Part shown: positions 17,888 through 26,614 of the stretch, one piece after another
How positions within the stretch are numbered: position 1 is the stretch's first letter
Layout: each line of letters opens with the position of its first letter
Source: Bog-756 sp963778165
Lineage (GTDB): Bacteria; Actinomycetota; Acidimicrobiia; Acidimicrobiales; RAAP-2
Length of the DNA stretch: 64,000 bases
NCBI GenBank assembly: GCA_963778165.1
Contig: CAVZTE010000002.1
Coordinates: 248,001-312,000, forward strand
Direction of reading: 5' to 3'
Notes under the pieces: generated by a model
The model's input: only the letters and a program-made list of their open reading frames with translations
The model's database searches: none
Told to the model about the DNA's origin: nothing
Made by a program: the position numbers and the translations under genes

Positions 17888-19350
17888 GCTCGCCAGGCCC
17901 GTCAGCTGATCTGGCCGCCGCCGTTCGCGCCGGGTCCCGCTCGGCGGTGGATGTGCTCGAGGAGCATCTGGCCGTCATCGAGGCCGGTGAGCCGGAGATC
18001 CACGCCTTCAACCTGGTGACCGCGGATCAGGCCCGGGAACGGGCCGCCGAGGTGGACCGGGCTGTCGCCGACGGCCAGGACCCGGGCCTGCTGGCCGGGG
18101 TGCCGGTGGCCCTGAAGGACAACCTGTGCACCCGGGGCGTGCCCACCACCTGCTCCTCCCGGATCCTCGATGGCTGGCTGCCGCCCTACGACGCCACCGT
18201 GGTGACCCGTCTCCGACGGGCCGGTGCGGTGACCGTCGGGAAGACCAACATGGACGAGTTCGCCATGGGATCGTCCACCGAGGCCTCGGCCTTCGGCCCC
18301 ACCCGCAACCCGCACAACACCGGACGGGTCCCCGGGGGGTCCTCGGGGGGATCGGCGGCGGCAGTGGCGGCGGGGTTCGCCCCGCTGGCCCTGGGCTCGG
18401 ACACCGGGGGCTCCATCCGCCAGCCCGCGGCCCTGTGCGGGGTGGTGGGCATGAAGCCCACCTACGGCACGGTGTCCCGCTACGGCCTGGTGGCCTTTGC
18501 CAGCTCGCTGGACCAGATCGGGCCCCTGGCCACCACGGTGGCCGACGCCGCCCTGCTCTTCGACGTCATCGGCGGGCACGACCCGGCCGACTCCACCTCC
18601 CTCAACCGGCCCATGCCCCGGGTCCTGTCGGTCCTGGACGACGGGGTCCAGGGCCTGACCATCGGGGTGTTGACCGAGTTCCTCGACGGGGCCGACCCCG
18701 ACGTGGTGGCCCGGGTGCGCCAGGCGGCCGAGGCCCTCACCGCGGCGGGGGCCCGGGTGGAGGAGGTGTCGGTTCCCGAGGTGGTGCTGGGACTGTCCGC
18801 CTACTACCTCATCGCCCCCGGAGAGGCTTCGTCCAACCTGGCCCGCTACGACGGGGTCCGCTACGGGCTGCGGGTGGACGCGGAGGACACCGCGGCGATG
18901 AACACCGCCACCCGGTCGGCAGGGTTCGGGGCCGAGGTCAAGCGGCGGATCATGCTGGGCACCTACGTCCTCTCGGCCGGGTACATGGACGCGTACTACA
19001 ACCAGGCTCTCCGGGTCCGTACCCGGATCATCGAGGGATTCGACCACGCCTACCAGCGCTACGACGCCCTGCTCGGTCCCACCGCCCCGACCACGGCATT
19101 CGAGTTGGGCGCCAAAACCAGTGATCCCCTCACCATGTACCTCTCAGACGTGTGCACCATCCCGTCGAACCTGGCCGGTCACCCGGCGGTCAGCGTGCCC
19201 TTCGGCGCCGGTGACGACGGGCTTCCGGTCGGGGTGCAGCTCCTCGGGCCGGCCCTGGGGGAGAGCACCCTGTTCAAGGTGGCCGCGGTGGTGGAGGCGG
19301 CCGCGCCTCCCCTTCCGGCACCGAGCCTGTCGGCAGGAGCCCGGTCGTGA
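17884..19350 (+). CDS. gatA: Asp-tRNA(Asn)/Glu-tRNA(Gln) amidotransferase subunit A
   Basis: The glutaminase subunit that supplies ammonia for transamidation of mischarged tRNA. At 488 residues it is of normal length. The amidase-signature catalytic residues are visible: Lys in VALKDNLCT near residue 79, and the Ser pair in GGSSGGSAAA and GSDTGGSIRQP near residues 154-178. The GTG start overlaps the gatC stop by four bases. Confidence 0.96.
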   Translation: MSSPGPSADLAAAVRAGSRSAVDVLEEHLAVIEAGEPEIHAFNLVTADQARERAAEVDRAVADGQDPGLLAGVPVALKDNLCTRGVPTTCSSRILDGWLPPYDATVVTRLRRAGAVTVGKTNMDEFAMGSSTEASAFGPTRNPHNTGRVPGGSSGGSAAAVAAGFAPLALGSDTGGSIRQPAALCGVVGMKPTYGTVSRYGLVAFASSLDQIGPLATTVADAALLFDVIGGHDPADSTSLNRPMPRVLSVLDDGVQGLTIGVLTEFLDGADPDVVARVRQAAEALTAAGARVEEVSVPEVVLGLSAYYLIAPGEASSNLARYDGVRYGLRVDAEDTAAMNTATRSAGFGAEVKRRIMLGTYVLSAGYMDAYYNQALRVRTRIIEGFDHAYQRYDALLGPTAPTTAFELGAKTSDPLTMYLSDVCTIPSNLAGHPAVSVPFGAGDDGLPVGVQLLGPALGESTLFKVAAVVEAAAPPLPAPSLSAGARS

Positions 19351-20780
19351 AGCCGGGGTGGGAGATGGTCATCGGGCTCGAGGTGCACTGCGAGCTCAAG
19401 ACCGCCACCAAACTGTTCTGCGGGTGCCCGAACATGTTCGGCGACCAGCCCAACACCAACGTCTGCCCGGTCTGCCTGGGGCTGCCCGGCTCGCTGCCGG
19501 TGCTCAACCAGAAGGCGGTGGAGCTGGCCATGGCCATCGGCACCGCCCTCAACTGTGAGATCCGGCCGTCCACCTTCCACCGGAAGAACTACTTCTATCC
19601 CGATCAGGCCAAGGACTACCAGATCAGCCAGTACGACGAGCCCATCAACGTCAACGGCCACCTGGACCTCCCCGACGGCACCACGGTGGGCATCGAGCGG
19701 GCCCACATGGAAGAGGACACCGGGAAGACCACCCACGCCGGCACCTCCGGTCGCATCCACGGGGCCGACTACTCGCTGGTGGACTACAACCGTTCCGGCG
19801 TGCCCTTGGTGGAGATCGTCTCGGCCCCGGACATGCGCTCGCCCGACCAGGCCCGGGCCTACGCCACCGAGCTGCGCTCCATCCTGGTGGCCTCGGGGGC
19901 CTCGGACGGCAAGATGGAGGAGGGGTCCATGCGGGTGGACGCCAACGTGTCGGTCCGGCGTTCGTCGGACGACCCCTTCGGCACCCGCTGCGAGATCAAG
20001 AACCTCAACTCGGTCCGATCGCTCGGTCGGGCCATCGAGTACGAGGCGGAGCGCCAGATCGAGCTGATCGAGGCCGGTGAGCGGGTCGTGCAGCAGACCC
20101 GGCACTGGGACGAGGACCAGGGTCGCACGGTGGCCCTGCGCTCCAAAGAGGACGCCTACGACTACCGGTACTTCCTCGAGCCCGACCTGGTGCCCCTGGT
20201 CCCTGACGCCGAGTGGATCCGGGCCGTCTACGACACCATGGGGGTCATGCCGGCGGTGCGCCGGGCCCGCCTGGTGGAGCACCTGGCCGGAACCGGTGGT
20301 CCCAACCATGCCGAGCAGGTGGCCACGGTGGTGGACCTGGGCTTGGACGAACTGGTCACCCTGGCGGTGGCCGAGGGAGTGACCGCTTCGTTGGCCCTGG
20401 CCCGCACGGCCAATGAGGCCGCCAAGGACGCCGCCGCCGCCCGCCGGCTCGATCCCGCCTCCTATGTGGCCCTGTTGACCATGGAGGACTCCAAGTCGCT
20501 GACCCCCACCCAGGCCAAGACGGTCCTGGGTGAGCTGCTGGCTGCCGGGGGTGGGGATCCGGCGGCCATCGCCGCCGCCCACGGCTTCGAGGCCATGTCC
20601 TCGGACTCCCTGGTCGCCGCGGTGGCCGAGGTGGTGGCGGCCCGCCCCGACGAGTGGGAGCGCTACTGCCAGGGGGAGGACAAGCTGGCCGGGCTGTTCA
20701 CCGGGATGGTCATGAAGGCTACCAAGGGCCAGGCCGATGGCCAAGCGGTGGCGGACGAGTTGCGCCGCCTGCGCGGCTGA
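19347..20780 (+). CDS. gatB: Asp-tRNA(Asn)/Glu-tRNA(Gln) amidotransferase subunit B
   Basis: The subunit that binds and activates the mischarged tRNA. The 477-residue protein begins VIGLEVHCELKTATKLFC and has the two Cys pairs (CGCP and CPVC) of the zinc site, HRKNYFYPD, DYNRSGVPLVEI and a C-terminal GatB/YqeY tail. The GTG start overlaps the gatA stop by four bases. The complete gatCAB set suggests indirect Asn- and/or Gln-tRNA formation in this organism. Confidence 0.96.
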   Translation: MKPGWEMVIGLEVHCELKTATKLFCGCPNMFGDQPNTNVCPVCLGLPGSLPVLNQKAVELAMAIGTALNCEIRPSTFHRKNYFYPDQAKDYQISQYDEPINVNGHLDLPDGTTVGIERAHMEEDTGKTTHAGTSGRIHGADYSLVDYNRSGVPLVEIVSAPDMRSPDQARAYATELRSILVASGASDGKMEEGSMRVDANVSVRRSSDDPFGTRCEIKNLNSVRSLGRAIEYEAERQIELIEAGERVVQQTRHWDEDQGRTVALRSKEDAYDYRYFLEPDLVPLVPDAEWIRAVYDTMGVMPAVRRARLVEHLAGTGGPNHAEQVATVVDLGLDELVTLAVAEGVTASLALARTANEAAKDAAAARRLDPASYVALLTMEDSKSLTPTQAKTVLGELLAAGGGDPAAIAAAHGFEAMSSDSLVAAVAEVVAARPDEWERYCQGEDKLAGLFTGMVMKATKGQADGQAVADELRRLRG

Positions 20781-20795
20781 CGCTCCGCTGTCCCT

Positions 20796-22064
20796 CTACT
20801 GGGGCCACAGGGGCGGTCCCAGGGCCTCGAGGCTCGGAGGCGGGCCTCCTGCGGCCAGGTAGGGCCCCGCCGGGGTGAAGCCGATGCGGGTCATGACCAC
20901 CGGCCGCGGCGGGATCTGGGGCCGCGGGATGGACGAGTGGCTCGAGGAGTACAGCATCCACGTCCCATCGGGGTCGGAGAGCACCGAGGCCTCACCGGGG
21001 CCTGCTCCCTGGGCGTTGGAGCCCAGGAACGGGAGGGCGGAGGTATCGGCACACGGGCCGGTGGGCCCGGCGCACCGGGCCACCCCCACGGCATAGGCGT
21101 CCTGATTGAACCAGTTGCCCGAGTAGAACAGCCAGTACCTTCCCCCTACCTCCACCAGGTCGGGGGCCTCGACGATGGTGCCCTGCCACGGCTCGTCGGG
21201 ATCCATGAGGGCATGGGGCCTGCCGGTGAGCAGGCCGTCGGCGGAGAGCGGTTGTGACCACATGGTGGTGGGGGTGGTGTCGCCCCCGATGTTCTGATCG
21301 GACTTCCACAGCATCCAGGTGCCGTGGGCGTTGCTGAACACCCGGGGATCGATGGAGCCACCCAGCTGGGTCTGACAGATGAAGGGTCGGGCCGCGGCAT
21401 GGAACGGGCCGTCCGGTGCGGCACCGGAGGCGTCTCCGATGCACTCCATGGCCGGCGAGGATCCCTTGAGCAGGGCCGTGAAATAGAGCCTGTAGGTCGA
21501 CCCGAACCGGTGGAGGTCGGGGGCCCAGGTGTAGCCGGGAGTGGCCCACCCCGGCAGGACCGGCAAGGCGTCGGTGACCGGGCCCCAGGACGAGAACCCG
21601 GTGGCGGAGGCGACCGGTACGTTGTCCGGGGCCGACCCGGGTATGCCGCTGGTGAACAGGAAGTACCGACCGGCGATCCGATAGAGCACCGGGTCTGACT
21701 GGTCCTGGCCGGAGGCCACGATGGCGCCGGGGGTGGCCGGATGGGGATCGGGGGGCGGACGGTCGGCCACCGGGATGGCCACCAGGTTGGTCCGGGCGCG
21801 GTGCCGGGCTGCCGGAGCCCGTCCCACCGTGGCCATCAGGGCCACCGTGGCGGTCACCACCGTCAACACCACCACCAGACCCACCGGGAGGCGACGGCTT
21901 CGAGGGCCGCGGACCTCACCCGGGGCGGCGTCATCGTTCGGGACGGTGCTCACGTGGCGGATGACCTCTGGGCGGGGGGCTACCGGAAGGCGGCCCCGGC
22001 CCCCGGTTGACGGCCCGATCAGGCTACCGCCCGATCTCGGCCTTTGGGGACGAACAGTGGACAT
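20796..22064 (-). CDS. Exported or membrane-anchored glycoside hydrolase family 43-like protein
   Basis: Probably a cell-surface glycosidase (arabinan/xylan-type fold). One hydrophobic segment near residues 59-80 (VGLVVVLTVVTATVALMA) looks like an uncleaved anchor or signal. The five-bladed propeller follows with the three expected acids: Asp in QSDPVLYR near residue 123, Asp in GSIDPRVF near 236 and Glu in VEAPDLVE near 297. WAPDLHRF and YYLFTS-like strands also fit. The start is uncertain: a GTG at 21953 gives 385 residues and a more usual N terminus. It converges on gatB with a 15-base gap. The substrate is unknown. Confidence 0.75.
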   Translation of the reverse strand: MSTVRPQRPRSGGSLIGPSTGGRGRLPVAPRPEVIRHVSTVPNDDAAPGEVRGPRSRRLPVGLVVVLTVVTATVALMATVGRAPAARHRARTNLVAIPVADRPPPDPHPATPGAIVASGQDQSDPVLYRIAGRYFLFTSGIPGSAPDNVPVASATGFSSWGPVTDALPVLPGWATPGYTWAPDLHRFGSTYRLYFTALLKGSSPAMECIGDASGAAPDGPFHAAARPFICQTQLGGSIDPRVFSNAHGTWMLWKSDQNIGGDTTPTTMWSQPLSADGLLTGRPHALMDPDEPWQGTIVEAPDLVEVGGRYWLFYSGNWFNQDAYAVGVARCAGPTGPCADTSALPFLGSNAQGAGPGEASVLSDPDGTWMLYSSSHSSIPRPQIPPRPVVMTRIGFTPAGPYLAAGGPPPSLEALGPPLWPQ

Positions 22065-22477
22065 CTAGGGGCGGGCTGGGGACAGCCGAAGAAATCCGGC
22101 GGAAAAGGTAGGGATTTCGCGTGCGGCTATTGACCCCGGATCAGGCTCCGTTCACAGTGTCAATTGTTCGGGAAGCCGAAGCTCCACCGGGAACCGGAGG
22201 AGGCCGAAGGACCGGGTCGCAAGGCTCGGACCGGCGGTCGAGATCCAGGTGACGATGGGACCGTAGGTGACCGAAATGGTGGTCCGGTGACGGGCCGAGG
22301 TGCTCTCCGGAGCGCCGAGGTTCGGTGCCCGCCGCTTGGTCGTCCGACACGGCCCGGCGCGGGAGAGACCGAGTCCACCTAGTGCGTGGCCCCGAGGAGC
22401 TTGGGCGGTTTCGGCCGTTCGGTTACTCGGGGCTGCGTCGCGTCCGGGCCCGGACGGCCACCATCGCCGCTGATGGC
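22065..22477. other. Non-coding gap between the GH43-like and CDF genes
   Basis: No credible gene is seen in these 413 bases. Short ORFs here are Pro/Arg/Ser-rich frame shadows. An eight-base inverted repeat (GCCCCGAG at 22389 and CTCGGGGC at 22426) lies 45-89 bases beyond the 3' end of the CDF gene and could act as its terminator, though the spacer is long. The promoter of the GH43-like gene is presumably at the left side. Confidence 0.4.
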
Positions 22478-23395
22478 TCAGTGCAGGTGGCCGTGGCCGT
22501 GCGAGGAGATCGAGACGCTCTCCATCTGGCAGGGATCGTCTTCGTCGTTGCACCGCTCGCACTCGAGCTCGAGGGTGCTGTGGGCGATGTCGAAGGGTCC
22601 GGCGATGGTGGCCTTGACCCGATCCCCGACCAGTTGGGCCTCTTCCAGCGTGGGGTGCCCGGTCAGGACCATGTGGGCCGAGAGCACCCGCATCTCGCTG
22701 GACAAGCTCCACACATGGAGGTCGTGCACCTCGCCGACCCCGGGCACCGCGGCCATGGCCGCGGTGAGCTCGGCCAGGTCCAGGTCTGACGGGGTCGACT
22801 CGAGGAGCACGGCGATGCTGGAGGCGAAGACCCGGACGGCCTGGACCACGATCACCCCCGCCACCACCATGGCCGACGCCGGGTCCAGCCAGGTGGCCGA
22901 AGGCACGAAGAGCAGGACCACGGCCGCCGCCACCACGGCCAACGAGGCCAGCGCGTCGCCGGCCATGTGCACCAGGGCGGCACGCATGTTGAGATCGTTG
23001 GAGCCGTCGCGGAGCGTCAGGGCGGCCAGCCCGTTGATGACCAGCCCGAAGGAGGCCACGGCGATCACCAGACCGGCCCGCACGTGTTCGGGGTGGCCGA
23101 ACCGGTGGACGCTGTCGATCACGATCAGCACGGTGACCACGGCGATGAGAGCGGCGTTGGCCAGGGCCGCCAGGATGGTGGCCCGGTGGTTGCCGAACGA
23201 ACGGGCCGCGCTGGGGGGCCGTAGGGTCAGCCGCACCGCCACCAGTGAGAGGGCCAGCGCCCCCACGTCGGAGAGGTTGTGGCCGGCGTCGGCCAGCAGG
23301 CCGCTCGAGTGGGCCACCAGGCCGAACCCGACCTCCACCACCACCAGGGCCGCGGTGAGGACCAGGCTGACGGCGAGTCTGCGGCTTCGGTCCAT
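22478..23395 (-). CDS. Cation diffusion facilitator (zinc/divalent metal exporter)
   Basis: Exports Zn2+ or a similar ion against protons across the inner membrane. The 305-residue protein has six spans. The metal-site motifs HNLSD in the second span and HMAGD in the fifth are the classic HxxxD pair of zinc-preferring CDFs. The C-terminal cytoplasmic domain ends in a Cys/His-rich tail (CERCNDEDDPC, then SSHGHGHLH) that probably binds metal too. The ATG at 23395 is the first in frame and the protein begins directly with the first span. Confidence 0.92.
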   Translation of the reverse strand: MDRSRRLAVSLVLTAALVVVEVGFGLVAHSSGLLADAGHNLSDVGALALSLVAVRLTLRPPSAARSFGNHRATILAALANAALIAVVTVLIVIDSVHRFGHPEHVRAGLVIAVASFGLVINGLAALTLRDGSNDLNMRAALVHMAGDALASLAVVAAAVVLLFVPSATWLDPASAMVVAGVIVVQAVRVFASSIAVLLESTPSDLDLAELTAAMAAVPGVGEVHDLHVWSLSSEMRVLSAHMVLTGHPTLEEAQLVGDRVKATIAGPFDIAHSTLELECERCNDEDDPCQMESVSISSHGHGHLH

Positions 23396-23459
23396 GCGAT
23401 CTCCTCGGCCCCCACTCTACCAAGCAGGGTCTCAGCGACCCGTGGTGGTGGCTGGGCCT

Positions 23460-24341
23460 TCAGTCAGCGGGGGTGGGCCCGGCGGTGGTGATCCCGGCCT
23501 GGTCCAGTCGGCGCACGAGCTCGTACTCGGGCTCCAGCCTGGTCCGGAGCCGCTCCTTCTGGGTGTCGGTCAGGACAGACCTCGACCCCGTTACCCGCTC
23601 CCGGCGGGGGGTGAGGGGCAGCTCCAGCCGGTGGGCCAGCCCGGCCAGGCCGCCGGCGAAGTCCCCAGCGGCCATGACGCACGAGCACTCGGCCAGCCGG
23701 TCGACCGCCTCGGACACGTCCAGGCTGGTCGAGAAGGTGGCCAGTTGGTTCAGCAGGTCCTCGGGGGGCACCCGGACCAAAAAGGCGTCGAAGCCGTCCT
23801 GGGCCAGCCGGCGCTCCCGGTCGGCCACCCGGCCCGGCGCGTCGGGATGGTCCCCGGCCACCAGGTAGTCGAAGTAGGAGTGCACCCGCTCCACCGGGTC
23901 CCGCAGGATGGTCACGGTGAAGGTCTTCGGGGGCAGGGGTTGGTTGGCCACCGCCCGGTGGGACCGGCCGAAGAAGTAGGCCCCCTCGGCCAGCAGCCTG
24001 CGGTTGTTGGAGACGAAGCTGTACCGCCCGCTGGTGGTCCGGGGCAGCCGGGAGCTGGTGATGCGGCGCCAGACATCCATGGGGTCCTCGCCGCCCAGGG
24101 CCAGGAAGCTGAGGTACAGGCTGGTTCCGGCGGTCTTGCGGATGTGATGGCAGTAGATGCGCCGGTTGCCGTCGGGCAGCTCGAAGGTACGGGCCAGCCG
24201 GCGGTAGGACCGGTCGGAGCGCATCATCCACTCCTCCTGGGCGTGGCGCACCCCCCGACGGAAGCGCAGTTCTGCCCGTTCCAAGGCGTTACGTCGCGGT
24301 GGGGCCGAGGTCGCCTCAGCTGTTCCCGGCCCGGTGTTCAC
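23460..24341 (-). CDS. Sulfotransferase family protein (Sulfotransfer_2-like)
   Basis: Probably transfers sulfate from PAPS to a glycan or other acceptor in the cytoplasm. The 293-residue protein has the 5'-phosphosulfate loop motif HIRKTAGTSLY near residue 66, and the 3'-phosphate motif LRDPVERVHSYFD near residue 150, typical of carbohydrate 2-O-sulfotransferase-like proteins. No signal peptide or span is seen. It diverges from the FkbH-like gene. Five more sulfotransferase-like genes lie at 36.8, 52.3, 58.3, 62.3 and 63.1 kb. Confidence 0.8.
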   Translation of the reverse strand: MNTGPGTAEATSAPPRRNALERAELRFRRGVRHAQEEWMMRSDRSYRRLARTFELPDGNRRIYCHHIRKTAGTSLYLSFLALGGEDPMDVWRRITSSRLPRTTSGRYSFVSNNRRLLAEGAYFFGRSHRAVANQPLPPKTFTVTILRDPVERVHSYFDYLVAGDHPDAPGRVADRERRLAQDGFDAFLVRVPPEDLLNQLATFSTSLDVSEAVDRLAECSCVMAAGDFAGGLAGLAHRLELPLTPRRERVTGSRSVLTDTQKERLRTRLEPEYELVRRLDQAGITTAGPTPAD

Positions 24342-24454
24342 GCCGGCATCATACCTGTCTCGGCAGAAAACTGGCTCTGACCTCGATCTTTGTCGCGGTC
24401 AGGCATCGGCCGACCACCGGCGGTGGCCCGGTCCGGTGTATTGAGCAGGCTCGG

Positions 24455-26434
24455 GTGCTGTGGGATCATCTGTGGGTGGGGGTCGGTCGCAGTGGGGCAG
24501 AGGAGGCCGAGCGGGACGGTCGGCTGGACGAGGACCCGCAGCACGCTGATCCGATCGGGACGGCTACGCCTGCGAACCCGCTGGCCGGCACCGTCAAGTT
24601 GGTGGTCTGGGACCTGGACGACACCCTGTGGGCGGGCACGCTCAGCGAGGGCCCGGTCACCATCGACCCCTCGGTCACCGAACTCATCCGCACCCTCAAT
24701 CGGCGGGGGATCGTGAACTCGATCTGTTCGAAGAACACCCAGGCCGAAGCCCGGCGCCGGCTCGAGGAGGACGACCTGTGGTCCGAGTTCGTGTTCCCGA
24801 GCGTCGACTGGACGCCCAAGGGTTCGCGGGTGGCCCAGATCGTGGATGACGCCCAGCTGCGCCCGGAGAACGTCCTGTTCCTGGACGACCTGGCCATCAA
24901 CCGGGCCGAGGTGGGCCACTTCGTCCCCGGCATCCAGACGGCGGGACCGGAGATCCTCCACCGTCTCTTGGAGCTGCCCCAGTTGACCGGCAAGGACGAC
25001 CGGGAGCTGACCCGGTTGCAGCAGTACCGGCTGCTGGAGCAGAAGTTGGCCGACCGGCGGACCGGACCGGAGTCCAACGAGGAGTTTCTCCGGTCCTGTG
25101 ACATCCGGGTGGGCGTGCACCACGACACCGGGGCCGAGGCCGACCGACTGTTCGAGTTGGCGGAGCGGACCAACCAGCTGAACTTCACCAAACGGCGACA
25201 GGGTCGCCAGGCCTTCGATGCCATGATCGCCGACCCGGGGTATGACACCGGCTACGTGCGGGTGACCGACCGCTACGGGGATTACGGCATCTGCGGCTTC
25301 TACTCGATCTCCCGTTCCGACGGAGCGCTGGTCGACTTCCTGTTCTCGTGCCGGGTGCTCGATATGGGCGTGGAGCAGTGGCTCTATCGCCGCCTCGGGA
25401 GCCCTCCGCTTGCCGTGGTCGGCGAGGTGGTGTCCTCGCTCGAAGGAGAGAGCGGGTGGATCACCGAGGACCGGTCGGGGCCGCCTGGCCTCATCGACGA
25501 TCCCGGTGGTGACGCCGAGGTTCGGGCCGGGTCGGACCGGATCCTGATGGTGGGCGGTTGCGACCTGACCACCACGGCCGAGTTCCTCGGTGGCCCGATC
25601 ACCACCGAGTTCTCCCATGTGGGGCCGACCGGTGCCTTCATCCACGTCGGCCACACCGAACTGCTCCGACAGTCCGCCGCCGGGCTCACCTCCGCCCAGC
25701 GTGCCGTGGTGGACCGGATCCCGTTCCTCGACGACCAGGTGTTCCGGTCGCCGGCCGTGGTGTCCCCCGAGTACGACGTCCTGGTGTACTCGGTCCTGAC
25801 CGACTACACCCAGGGTCTCTACCGGCACCGCCGGCTGGGCCTGGTGGTGCCGTGGCACCAGTTCACCGTGGATGTCACGAATCCGGCCGTGCGTCCGGTG
25901 CTGGCCGCCCGCTTTGCCCGGGAGGGGATGGATGACTCGTTCTTCGAGTGGTTCGCCGACGAGTTCGAATTCGCCGGCGGGATCACCGTCGAGCAGTTCG
26001 AGGAGAACATCCGATGGCTGGCCGCCTCGATCCCCTCCGGCGCCCGGATCATCTTCCTGAACGGCGCCGAGGTGGAGCTGGACAACCCCAGGGAGCCCGA
26101 TCGGCATCTCCGGCACCGGACCATGAACGAGGCGCTCGACCGCGTGGTGGCTTCCCTGCCACGAGCCTCGGTGTGCGACCTGCGGACCTTCGTACGCACC
26201 GAAGACGACGTCAACGAGAATATCCGGCACTACCGGCGACGCGCCTATCTGCGGATGGCTGAAGAGATCCGGGGCGCCAGTGCCACGGACTTGGTAGTGG
26301 CGCCGGAATCCGGCCCATCCCGCGCCTACCGTTACGCCCGGGGGTTCGTGGGTCGTCGCCGGATGGAGGTCCGGCGCCTGTCGAGGAGGATGCGAGGGCT
26401 GCCCGTTACGCCACCGGCTCCCCGCCGCCGGTGA
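24455..26434 (+). CDS. FkbH-like HAD-family protein with an added C-terminal SGNH-like domain
   Basis: FkbH-like proteins load a glyceryl group or process an acyl carrier in natural-product or glycan pathways. The HAD part has WDLDDTLWAG near residue 53 with the nucleophile Asp, SKNT, and LFLDDLAINRAE. A GNAT-like middle domain shows the FkbH hallmark NQLNFTKRR. From about residue 362 an extra region of roughly 300 residues starts ILMVGGCDLTTT and contains FLNGAEVELDNP; it resembles SGNH-type esterase/acyltransferase folds by pattern only. The start is uncertain: GTG at 24455 (preceded by GAGCAGG) or GTG at 24476; longer in-frame starts would overlap the divergent sulfotransferase. Confidence 0.75.
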   Translation: MLWDHLWVGVGRSGAEEAERDGRLDEDPQHADPIGTATPANPLAGTVKLVVWDLDDTLWAGTLSEGPVTIDPSVTELIRTLNRRGIVNSICSKNTQAEARRRLEEDDLWSEFVFPSVDWTPKGSRVAQIVDDAQLRPENVLFLDDLAINRAEVGHFVPGIQTAGPEILHRLLELPQLTGKDDRELTRLQQYRLLEQKLADRRTGPESNEEFLRSCDIRVGVHHDTGAEADRLFELAERTNQLNFTKRRQGRQAFDAMIADPGYDTGYVRVTDRYGDYGICGFYSISRSDGALVDFLFSCRVLDMGVEQWLYRRLGSPPLAVVGEVVSSLEGESGWITEDRSGPPGLIDDPGGDAEVRAGSDRILMVGGCDLTTTAEFLGGPITTEFSHVGPTGAFIHVGHTELLRQSAAGLTSAQRAVVDRIPFLDDQVFRSPAVVSPEYDVLVYSVLTDYTQGLYRHRRLGLVVPWHQFTVDVTNPAVRPVLAARFAREGMDDSFFEWFADEFEFAGGITVEQFEENIRWLAASIPSGARIIFLNGAEVELDNPREPDRHLRHRTMNEALDRVVASLPRASVCDLRTFVRTEDDVNENIRHYRRRAYLRMAEEIRGASATDLVVAPESGPSRAYRYARGFVGRRRMEVRRLSRRMRGLPVTPPAPRRR

Positions 26435-26614
26435 GTCTCTGCGGACCGGGTGCCGTTCGGGCTCCGGTCCCAACCGGATGTGCCGGCCTCGATCCAGCGC
26501 AGGGGAAGCGGTTACCCCGTCGGTGGCCGAAGTCGCACGGACACACGGCTGAATCCGGCCCATGTCACGCTTGATCGAGGCCCGGTCGGGCCTACCCGGG
26601 TTGCCGATTGCTCG

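Noticed and set aside
24338..26563. 741-codon open frame opposite the FkbH-like gene
   Set aside because: No motif and biased composition; the plus strand has the HAD and FkbH motifs.
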